Below, piece after piece: positions 6,409 to 11,329 of a stretch of DNA of 11,329 nt. Both the position numbers and the translations under genes were made by a program. Numbering within the stretch: the first letter of the stretch is position 1; the number at the start of each line of letters is the position of its first letter. The notes under the pieces were generated by a model, which made no database searches, had not been told where the DNA came from, and was given only the letters and a program-made list of their open reading frames with translations. Location: NCBI GenBank assembly GCA_934574045.1, contig CAKTMK010000051.1, forward strand, positions 1 to 11,329, written 5' to 3'. Source of the DNA: an uncultured Oscillibacter sp. Its GTDB lineage: Bacteria; Bacillota; Clostridia; Oscillospirales; Oscillospiraceae.

Positions 6409-7368
6409 ATGTCTCTCACCATCGAGCGCATCCGTCAGGCGCAGGCGCGCATCGCGCCCTATACGGCGCGGACGCCGCTGCTGCGGCTCCAGAATCTGGA
6501 CGAATCTCTTGGCTGTGAGGTCTACGCCAAGGCGGAGTGTATGCAGATCACCGGCGCGTTCAAGCTGCGCGGCGCCATGAACAAGGCCCTCACCCTCACG
6601 CCGGAGGAGCTTGGCCGGGGCATCGTCGCCGCCTCCTCCGGCAACCACGGCAAGGGCATCGCCTACGCCGCGAAGCTGCTGGGCGCAAAAGCAACCATCG
6701 TCATGCCCTATACCGCCGCCCCCGTCAAGGTGGACGCCATCCGGGCGCTGGGCGCGGAGATCGTCCAGTGCGACGTGTCCGAGCGGTTCGAGGTGGCCGA
6801 GCGGCTCTGCCGGGAGCGGGGCGCCACCATGGTCCCGCCCTTCAACGACGAGGACGTGATGGCCGGTCAGGGCACGGCGGGCCTTGAGATCATGGAGCAG
6901 TGTCCGGAGCTGAACGCCGTCGTCGTCCCCGTCAGCGGCGGCGGACTTATCAGCGGCGTGTCCACGGCGGTGAAGGCCGTCTCGCCGGAGACGCGGGTCT
7001 ACGGCGCGGAGCCGGCCGCTCTCCCCCGCTATTCCGAGAGCCTGAAGGCGGGAAAGCCCGTCAAGGTGGAGCCGAAAAAGTCCATCGCCGACGCGCTGGT
7101 GGCCCAGACGCCCGGCTCTCTCTGCTTCCCCTGCGTCGCCGCGCATACGGACGGCTTCGCCGTCGTGGACGACTCGTTCCTGCTCAAGGGCATGAAGCTG
7201 CTGCTCACCGAGGGGAAGCTCCTGTGCGAGCCGTCCTCCGCCATCGGCATCGGCGCGGTGCTTCAGGGCCTGATCCCCGTAAAAAAGACGGACAAGGTCT
7301 GCTTCCTGATCTCCGGCGGCAGCGTGGCGCTGGAGCAGCTGAAAATTCTGGAGGAGGTAACGATATGA
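6409..7368 (+). CDS. PLP-dependent threonine/serine dehydratase (tryptophan synthase beta-like fold)
   Basis: A 319-residue cytosolic enzyme expected to dehydrate and deaminate threonine or serine to the 2-oxoacid plus ammonia through an enamine intermediate. Fold-type II PLP motifs are all present: the Schiff-base lysine Lys52 in GAFKLRGAMN, the substrate/cofactor loop SSGNHGKG (76-83), the phosphate-binding SGGGL (176-180), and ISGGS (301-305) near the pyridine nitrogen. There is no C-terminal ACT domain, so it is not the isoleucine-inhibited biosynthetic IlvA type; it resembles catabolic threonine dehydratases and serine racemase-like enzymes. Exact substrate cannot be read from sequence; hydroxyaspartate or hydroxyectoine-pathway dehydratases share this size. 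AGGAGG lies 8 bases before the ATG. The stop overlaps the ridA start by 4 bases (ATGA), so the two are coupled. The gene diverges from lysR. Confidence 0.88.
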   Translation: MSLTIERIRQAQARIAPYTARTPLLRLQNLDESLGCEVYAKAECMQITGAFKLRGAMNKALTLTPEELGRGIVAASSGNHGKGIAYAAKLLGAKATIVMPYTAAPVKVDAIRALGAEIVQCDVSERFEVAERLCRERGATMVPPFNDEDVMAGQGTAGLEIMEQCPELNAVVVPVSGGGLISGVSTAVKAVSPETRVYGAEPAALPRYSESLKAGKPVKVEPKKSIADALVAQTPGSLCFPCVAAHTDGFAVVDDSFLLKGMKLLLTEGKLLCEPSSAIGIGAVLQGLIPVKKTDKVCFLISGGSVALEQLKILEEVTI

Positions 7369-7742
7369 GAGCCGTGTTCAACAAAAACGCCCCCAGAGGG
7401 CATTACTCCCCCGGCATGGTCTGCGGAAAAACGCTCTACATCTCCGGCCAGACCTCCGCCGATCCCGCCACCGGGCTGCCCGCCGAGGGCGGCTTCGAGG
7501 CGGAGATGCGCATGGCGCTGGGCAAGCTGGACAGCGTGCTGACCGCCGCGGGCTGCGCCAAGGAGAGCGTGGTCATGTGCCGAATCTATCTCACCTCCAT
7601 GGACCTGTGGGACCGGGCCAACGCGGTCTACTCCGAGTTCTTCGGCCAGCACCGCCCCGCCCGCATCGTGCTGCCGGTCGGTCCGCTGAGCAAGGGCTGC
7701 CTTGTGGAGCTGGAGGCCGTGGCGGAGCTTGCGCAGGGCTGA
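7365..7742 (+). CDS. ridA: RidA-family reactive enamine/imine deaminase (YjgF/YER057c/UK114)
   Basis: A 125-residue protein that, in the RidA subfamily, forms trimers and hydrolyses 2-aminoacrylate and related enamines/imines to 2-oxoacids, protecting PLP enzymes from damage. Family features are YISGQTSADPATGLP (25-39), the helix around VVMCRIYLTSMDLWDRANAVYSEFF (69-93), and the active-site arginine in RPARIVLPVG (Arg100) with the glutamate in LVELEAVAEL (Glu117), equivalent to Arg105 and Glu120 of the classic enzyme. Both key residues are kept, so deaminase activity is likely. GGAGGT inside the upstream gene lies 7-8 bases before the ATG, and the start codon overlaps the dehydratase stop. 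Co-translation with a dehydratase that generates its substrate is strong functional context. Confidence 0.93.
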   Translation: MRAVFNKNAPRGHYSPGMVCGKTLYISGQTSADPATGLPAEGGFEAEMRMALGKLDSVLTAAGCAKESVVMCRIYLTSMDLWDRANAVYSEFFGQHRPARIVLPVGPLSKGCLVELEAVAELAQG

Positions 7743-7781
7743 GCGCTCCGTTTCTCAGAAAACGCCGCAAATAAGATCAAG

Positions 7782-7811
7782 CGAGCCGGGACCCGTACAG
7801 GTCCCGGCTCG
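7782..7811. terminator. Hairpin terminator between convergent ridA and MATE genes
   Basis: CGAGCCGGGACC (7782-7793) and GGTCCCGGCTCG (7800-7811) pair perfectly over 12 bases with a 6-base loop, 40 bases after the ridA stop. Neither side has a long T-run (minus strand: CTTGATCTTATTTG; plus strand: TCTCATG), so termination efficiency is uncertain. The rest of 7743-7929 holds no visible gene. Confidence 0.55.
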
Positions 7812-7929
7812 TCTCATGCGCTCCCGCTGTCCCGAATTTTCCGCCGACTGTCGGTGCGCCGCAAGGTCCGCCGCCCGCCTTTCACGCTGGCGTTCCCCCT
7901 TTCGGCCCGCATCCGCCCGGCAGGGCCGT

Positions 7930-9291
7930 TCATTCCTTCTGTCCGCCGCTTTTCGCGGAGACCTGCGGAGCCGCGCCCGCCATCATCCGGAAGTACACCG
8001 GGATCAGCAGCAGATCCGCCCCGATCCACGCCAGCGGCGTGGCAAGGCACACGCCCACATACCCGATCCGGGCGGCCAGCAGCGTCGCCGCGCCGACGCG
8101 GGCCGTCAGCTCCACCACGCAGGCGGCGAAAGGCGCCTTGCTGTTGCCCATGCTCTGGATGGCGGAGCGGTACGTGATGAGCACGCCCAGCAGCAGGTAA
8201 AACGGCGCGACCGCGAGGAAATACAGCTCCGCGTACCGATCCAGCTCCGCCGTGGGATGATCCACAAACAGCGGCACCACCAGATGGCGGCACAGCAGGA
8301 TCACCGCGCACACGGCGGCGTTCATCAGGCTGGCCAGCAGCAGGCTGTCCTTCACGCCGGAGCGGATGCGGTCCAGCCGCTGCGCGCCGCAGTTCTGCGC
8401 CGTGAAGTTGGACACGGCCACGCCCAGCGCCCCGTTCATCAGCACGGAGAGCTGGTCCACCTTCGCCGCCGCCGTGTACCCTGCGATGGCCCCCGCGCCC
8501 ATGGCGTTCACCGCCCCCTGCATGGCGAGCTGTCCCACGCACATCACCGACATCTGAAAGCCCATGGTCAGGCCCAGCCGCAGATGCTCCCGCACCGCCT
8601 TCCGCGGCGTCCGCAGATCCCGCCTGCGCAGGCGCAGCACGGAGAACTTCCGCACCCCGCTCCACGTGCACAGCGCCGCGGACAGGAGCTGGCTGAGCAC
8701 CGTGGCCCACGCCGCGCCCGCAACGCCCATGTTCAGCGGCAGAATGAACACAAGGTCCAGCACGATGTTCAAAAGCGAGGAAAAGACCAGAAACACCAGC
8801 GGCGTCCGGCTGTCTCCCAGCGCCTGAAGGATGTTGGAGATCATATTGTAAAAGACCGTCGCGCCCGTTCCCAGCAGGATGACGAACATATAGTCGTAGG
8901 CCATGGCGCGGATCTCCTCCGGCGTGTTCATCCAGACGAGGATCCTGCGGGACAGCAGGCACAGCGCCGCCGTCAGCACCAGACTCACCGCCCCGCAGAA
9001 CAGGGCGGAAAAGGCGATGCTCTGCCGCATCCCCTCCTCGTTCCTGCGCCCGAACTGATGGCCAAGGCAGATGCCGAAGCCGCCGGTCAGCCCCTGCACG
9101 AAGCAGAGGACGAAGTAGATCACGATGCCCGTGGAGCCGGCGGCGGCCAGCGCGTCCGGCCCCAGGGTCCGGCCCACGATCACGGTGTCCGCCAGCGTGT
9201 AAAACAGTTGAAAAAGATTCCCGCCGATGATCGGCAGGGAAAACAGCAGGATCGTGTGAAAGATCCTGCCCTGCGTCAGATCTCTTGCCAT
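7930..9291 (-). CDS. MATE-family efflux transporter
   Basis: A 453-residue inner-membrane antiporter with about twelve hydrophobic segments in two similar halves, as expected for MATE/NorM-like exporters, which use a sodium or proton gradient to expel cationic drugs, dyes or metabolites. The N-terminus DLTQGRIFHTILLFSLPIIGGNLFQLFYTLADTV-IVGR-TLGPDALAAAGST is diagnostic of the family, as are the half-two equivalents GLTMGFQMSVMCVGQL and GYTAAAKVDQL. I chose the ATG at 9291 (MARDLT) because it matches the usual family N-terminus and has GGAGAGAGG upstream; the open frame to 9423 adds 44 Arg/Ala-rich residues and would run through the promoter. The substrate is unknown. It has its own promoter and a 5' leader of nearly 100 bases. 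Confidence 0.92.
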   Translation of the reverse strand: MARDLTQGRIFHTILLFSLPIIGGNLFQLFYTLADTVIVGRTLGPDALAAAGSTGIVIYFVLCFVQGLTGGFGICLGHQFGRRNEEGMRQSIAFSALFCGAVSLVLTAALCLLSRRILVWMNTPEEIRAMAYDYMFVILLGTGATVFYNMISNILQALGDSRTPLVFLVFSSLLNIVLDLVFILPLNMGVAGAAWATVLSQLLSAALCTWSGVRKFSVLRLRRRDLRTPRKAVREHLRLGLTMGFQMSVMCVGQLAMQGAVNAMGAGAIAGYTAAAKVDQLSVLMNGALGVAVSNFTAQNCGAQRLDRIRSGVKDSLLLASLMNAAVCAVILLCRHLVVPLFVDHPTAELDRYAELYFLAVAPFYLLLGVLITYRSAIQSMGNSKAPFAACVVELTARVGAATLLAARIGYVGVCLATPLAWIGADLLLIPVYFRMMAGAAPQVSAKSGGQKE

Positions 9292-9356
9292 GGTTCCTCT
9301 CTCCGCCGCCTGAATTTCCGCGGGGCGGGCAAAAGCCGCCGCGCCCGCACTCGTTC

Positions 9357-9378
9357 CTGTCCGGACAGAGCCTGTCCG
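9357..9378. promoter_or_regulatory. Nested inverted repeats downstream of the MATE promoter (operator or leader hairpin)
   Basis: CTGTCCGGACAG (9357-9368) is a perfect 12-base palindrome. CGGACAG (9362-9368) also pairs with CTGTCCG (9372-9378) across AGC, and CCTGTCCG occurs as a direct repeat at 9356 and 9371. The cluster lies about 10-32 bases after the predicted start point, a typical repressor site; alternatively it folds into mutually exclusive RNA hairpins in the leader. Confidence 0.45.
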
Positions 9379-9394
9379 CCGGAAAAGCGGAGCT

Positions 9395-9423
9395 ATTATA
9401 GCACCCGCCCTCCCCCGCCGCAA
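9395..9423 (-). promoter_or_regulatory. Strong promoter of the MATE gene
   Basis: On the minus strand TTGCGG (9418-9423), 17 bases and a perfect TATAAT (9395-9400) preceded by TGC, giving an extended -10 (TGCTATAAT). This is one of the best promoters in the window. Confidence 0.75.
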
Positions 9424-9449
9424 GAGACAGATTTGCCGGAAATCCGAGC

Positions 9450-9497
9450 GGCGGAGCCGCCCGTTTTGGGCGGCTCCGCCTGTGCGCTGGGGTTTTT
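9450..9497. terminator. Terminator downstream of the DUF11 gene
   Basis: GGCGGAGCCGCCC (9450-9462) and GGGCGGCTCCGCC (9468-9480) form a perfect 13-pair stem with loop GTTTT. On the minus strand, the direction of the DUF11 gene ending at 9518, it is followed by GCTCGGATTTCC, a weak tail. The plus strand has GGGGTTTTTG a little further out. It lies between that gene and the MATE promoter and should insulate them. Confidence 0.65.
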
Positions 9498-9517
9498 GTC
9501 CGCTTCGCGCGTCCGGC

Positions 9518-10369
9518 TCACACCGTTCCGGTGACCGTCAGCACAGAGACGCCCGGCTTGACGGTCCATGTGCCGTCCGCGTTCTGGGTGTAAGAGGCCG
9601 CGGGGACCGTGATCCGTCCGGCCAGCGTGGCAAATCGTCCGCTGTCCGGATCATAGGTGTACTGCACGCCCTCGGTCCAGGGCGTTCCATTGAAGGTGAC
9701 GGCGATGGGGTCCAGCTTCGGGTCGAACGTGTCCGTCAGGACCGCTTCGTCCGCGGCTCCCGCCGCCAGACTGCCCGTATTTTCGATGACGAACGTGTAG
9801 GTGAGCTGGCCGTTTTCCGCCACGACCGCGGGGCAGACCGCCTTGCTGATGCTGAGGTCCGCCCGCAGCTCCATGTTGATCGTCTCCTCCGCCGCCACCG
9901 GCGAGGAAAGCCCGCCGCCGGTGACGACCGCGCGGTTGGTGATGGACGCCTCCAGCCCCAGCGGCGCGTAATTCGTCACAGTCGTCTCATAGATCAGCAG
10001 CACGTTGCCGCCCGCGGGAACGCTGATCCCGCGAATGACCAGCGGAGGTCCCGCGGTGACCTCCGGAGCCGTCTGGAGCACGCCATTGACATAATACCGG
10101 ATCGATCCTTCGTTGTAGACCAGAGGATACGCCTCTCCCTGGTCAAACAGATAGGCGCCCAGATCGTCTGTGACCGTCAGCCCGGTGAGGGCCGCCGTGC
10201 CGCTGTTCACCAGAGAGAGCACGTACGTCACGTCGTCTTTTGCGGTGTAATCGTCCATAACGGCGGTCTTGGAGGCCGTCAGGGTCTCCAGAAGCTCGCC
10301 GGTGACTGTGTTGGAATCCGTTATCCCACCGTTGTAGGAAAGTGTGGCATAGTTTGTGAATTGCGCCAT
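9518..10369 (-). CDS. DUF11 (conserved repeat, TIGR01451-type) domain protein, no secretion signal
   Basis: A 283-residue, Thr/Val/Gly-rich, acidic protein built from two beta-sandwich repeats of the DUF11 type: LTASKTAVMDDYTAKDDVTYVLSLVNSGTAALTGLTVTDDLG (about 30-71) begins the first, and DLSISKAVCPAVVAENGQLTYTFVIENTG with LTDTFDPKLD (about 171-220) begins the second. Such domains normally occur in tandem in secreted surface proteins. Here the N-terminus MAQFTNYATLSYNGGITDSNTVTGELLE has no hydrophobic signal segment, and the C-terminus has no LPxTG motif or anchor. The ATG at 10369 has AGGAG 8 bases upstream; the open frame reaches 10705 but the extra 112 residues are Pro/Arg/Ala-rich and not protein-like. 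It is monocistronic with a hairpin terminator. Function is unknown; intracellular assembly, export by a non-Sec route, or a structural self-assembling role are all possible. Confidence 0.8.
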   Translation of the reverse strand: MAQFTNYATLSYNGGITDSNTVTGELLETLTASKTAVMDDYTAKDDVTYVLSLVNSGTAALTGLTVTDDLGAYLFDQGEAYPLVYNEGSIRYYVNGVLQTAPEVTAGPPLVIRGISVPAGGNVLLIYETTVTNYAPLGLEASITNRAVVTGGGLSSPVAAEETINMELRADLSISKAVCPAVVAENGQLTYTFVIENTGSLAAGAADEAVLTDTFDPKLDPIAVTFNGTPWTEGVQYTYDPDSGRFATLAGRITVPAASYTQNADGTWTVKPGVSVLTVTGTV

Positions 10370-10395
10370 AAAGCACACTCCTGTTCTCGTTCTGC

Positions 10396-10410
10396 GGGGG
10401 TGTCGCCCCC
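10396..10410 (-). promoter_or_regulatory. GC hairpin in the leader of the DUF11 gene
   Basis: GGGGG-TGTCG-CCCCC forms a short all-GC stem about 16 bases upstream of the ribosome binding site. It may stabilise the mRNA or modulate translation. No convincing promoter for the gene is visible upstream. Confidence 0.25.
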
Positions 10411-10941
10411 ATCCAGCATATGGCCCGCCCGCCCCGGCGGTGACTGTTCCGGCAGCAGGTTTGGGAAAACTGGGGCAGACGGGACGGGTGCGAACAGAAC
10501 GCGGCAAATGAACCGAAGCCGGAAGGCCCGGAACTGAGCGAGCCGGGACGGCAGGTAAGCCAAGCATCAGCGGGTCAAGAGCCGGTGGGTCAGCGGCATG
10601 TTGATGGAGCGCAAGCGATTTGCGGCAGAGAGAGCAGGAGCCGCGGATAAGCAGTCCGGCGGCGGATCGACCGGAGGTGAATATGCCGTTTTCAGCCTGT
10701 CCCATATCAGCCGGGGCACTATCTGCTCACTCCCAGACTGCCGTTTCCGAATACGTGCCGCCGGTCTATTCCGGGCGGTCTGCACCAGTCTATCCGCCGC
10801 AAATCCTGCGCTTCCATTCCGCCTGCGCCGGAGCTGCGTGTCACATGGGACGTCGAGCGGCAGTGCCGGTCCCGTGGCGGTCAGTCCGGCGAGTACGGCG
10901 GCGGCTCTCCGCCCGGCGGCCCGTTCCTTTGAAAAAACTCC
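10411..10941. other. Gene-poor stretch with one weak small-ORF candidate
   Basis: No recognisable gene lies here. Codon composition in all frames differs from the strongly GC3-biased genes around it, and the plus strand from 10440 to 10660 is purine-rich. The only start with a good ribosome binding site is an ATG at 10683, preceded by GGAGGTG. It opens a frame to 11024 (113 codons, beginning MPFSACPISAGALSAHSQTA) that runs through a promoter and into the tRNA-like copy, so at most its first part could be real. I see no terminator, repeat or RNA gene in this stretch. Confidence 0.4.
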
Positions 10942-10969
10942 TTGTCTTGCTCCATTTTTGTGGTATAAT
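10942..10969 (+). promoter_or_regulatory. Strong extended -10 promoter reading toward tRNA-Pro
   Basis: TTGTCT (10942-10947), 16 bases and perfect TATAAT (10964-10969) with the extended TGG before it. It points at the decayed tRNA copy (about 45 bases from its expected start) and, 230 bases further on, the intact tRNA-Pro. No better promoter is visible closer to the tRNA; TTGACC at 11170 lacks a good -10. Confidence 0.65.
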
Positions 10970-11014
10970 TGCTGTGAGTTCACCATCCGTCGACGACGGA
11001 GCCGCCCGGGCCGC

Positions 11015-11090
11015 ATCGGTATAGCGGAAACGGCAGAACGCTTGCTTTGGGAGCGGGCCGCTCCCCCTTCGAGCCGGAAAACGCTATGTC
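11015..11090 (+). pseudogene. Degenerate tRNA-Pro copy
   Basis: The segment aligns without gaps to the intact tRNA-Pro at a constant offset of 191 bases. Over 11022-11073 I count about 34 identities in 52 positions: TAGCG at positions 8-12, the D-loop GG and AG, a 16-base exact block CGCTTGCTTTGGGAGC (11039-11054) carrying anticodon TGG, and TTCGAG of the T-loop. The anticodon stem still pairs using G-U wobbles, but the D-stem, T-stem (CCCCC facing CGGAA) and acceptor stem do not, so it cannot be a normal tRNA. Instead it can form other helices, GGTATAGCG (11018-11026) with CGCTATGTC (11082-11090) and GGGAGCG (11049-11055) with CGCTCCC (11059-11065). It may be a relic, a former attachment site, or a repurposed RNA. 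Confidence 0.65.
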
Positions 11091-11140
11091 CGCAATCCCT
11101 TGATACGCCTGCGATACAGGCACTTCCCCCGCAAGCCGAG

Positions 11141-11179
11141 GTGGTCAAAAAATTGCCGTGACCACATGTTTGACCACAT
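11141..11179. repeat. TGACCAC repeats upstream of tRNA-Pro (possible integrase arm sites)
   Basis: TGACCACAT occurs twice as a direct repeat (11159-11167 and 11171-11179, 12-base period), and GTGGTCA at 11141-11147 is the inverted form. Short repeated arm-type sites next to a tRNA gene are typical of tyrosine-recombinase attachment regions. No integrase gene is in the window, so the assignment is inferred. Confidence 0.4.
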
Positions 11180-11205
11180 CTGGCGCAAAACTCAATAACC
11201 TAAAT

Positions 11206-11281
11206 CCGGGATTAGCGCAGTTGGTAGCGCGCTTGCTTTGGGAGCAAGATGTCGGGAGTTCGAGTCTCCCATCTCGGACCA
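11206..11281 (+). tRNA. tRNA-Pro (anticodon UGG), CCA encoded
   Basis: A complete 76-base cloverleaf. Acceptor CCGGGAT pairs with ATCTCGG (one G-U), discriminator A, then encoded CCA. D-arm GCGC pairs with GCGC. Anticodon stem CTTGC/GCAAG encloses loop TTTGGGA with anticodon TGG at 11239-11241. T-arm GGGAG-TTCGAGT-CTCCC is perfect. C1-G72 with A73 is the bacterial proline identity pattern. It reads proline codons, and the UGG anticodon can decode the whole CCN box by wobble. The likely promoter is 230 bases upstream beyond a decayed copy of the same tRNA; a strong terminator follows 3 bases later. Confidence 0.97.
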
Positions 11282-11283
11282 CA

Positions 11284-11320
11284 GCCCCCTGAAATCGAAC
11301 GATTTCAGGGGGCCGTTTTC
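11284..11320 (+). terminator. Intrinsic terminator of tRNA-Pro
   Basis: GCCCCCTGAAATCG (11284-11297) and CGATTTCAGGGGGC (11300-11313) are perfectly complementary, giving a stem of 12-14 pairs with a tiny loop, followed by CGTTTTCTTATTT. It begins right after the encoded CCA. Confidence 0.9.
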
Positions 11321-11329
11321 TTATTTAAG

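Noticed and set aside
7702..9534. 610-codon plus-strand open frame opposite the MATE gene
   Set aside because: It is antisense to a well-recognised membrane transporter. The translation is His/Gln/Arg/Pro-rich and lacks any family signature or proper start.
9482..10537. 351-codon plus-strand frame opposite the DUF11 gene
   Set aside because: It lacks a ribosome binding site and protein-like composition, whereas the opposite strand has two recognisable DUF11 repeats.
10370..10705. N-terminal extension of the DUF11 protein
   Set aside because: The 112 extra residues are Pro/Arg/Ala-rich without a signal peptide, and the ATG at 10369 has a good ribosome binding site.
10567..11161. Open frames on both strands across the tRNA-upstream region
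   Set aside because: They run through a strong promoter and the tRNA-like copy and have no recognisable motifs.
11141..11179. CRISPR-like array from the TGACCAC repeats
   Set aside because: There are only three short copies with unequal spacing and one is inverted; no spacer structure and no cas genes.

Overview
The window reads as chromosomal DNA from a high-GC member of the Clostridia, most likely Oscillospiraceae-like. This rests on very GC-rich third codon positions, strong GGAGG-type ribosome binding sites, Firmicute markers (RqcH, Mini-ribonuclease III, a PcrA C-terminus) and a DUF6323-DUF6179 gene pair that I know from Clostridia. No phage, IS, plasmid or CRISPR genes are visible.

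Layout from left to right. (i) 1-274 holds the end of the helicase gene pcrA. It is followed by about 290 bases with no gene, rich in hairpins and carrying two copies of one GGGAGG-CCCCGC hairpin. (ii) On the minus strand, mrnC and rqcH form a tight operon (23S rRNA maturation and ribosome-associated quality control). A clear sigma-A-type promoter precedes it, and a hairpin plus T-run lies in the mrnC leader. (iii) Divergent from it, two overlapping plus-strand genes encode DUF6323 and DUF6179 proteins of unknown function. (iv) On the minus strand lie a LysR-type regulator and, downstream, an EamA/DMT-type permease. Divergent from lysR is a plus-strand operon of a PLP-dependent threonine/serine dehydratase translationally coupled to a RidA-family enamine/imine deaminase. 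The two promoters share their -35 region, so the LysR protein probably controls the dehydratase-ridA operon. The chemistry is coherent: the dehydratase releases reactive enamines and RidA hydrolyses them. (v) On the minus strand there is a MATE-family efflux pump with a near-consensus promoter and a compact inverted repeat just downstream of it, then a two-repeat DUF11 protein with no secretion signal. (vi) About 10.37-11.2 kb has no convincing gene. It ends in a tRNA-Pro(UGG) with encoded CCA and a strong terminator.

The most unusual part is the right end. A decayed tRNA-Pro copy sits exactly 191 bases upstream of the intact tRNA, directly behind a strong extended -10 promoter, and is separated from the intact gene by three copies of a TGACCAC motif. 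This looks like a remodelled tRNA locus, possibly an old integration site. The DUF6323/DUF6179 pair is the best candidate for an uncharacterised protein system. All functional assignments come from reading the sequence and family knowledge; no searches were run.
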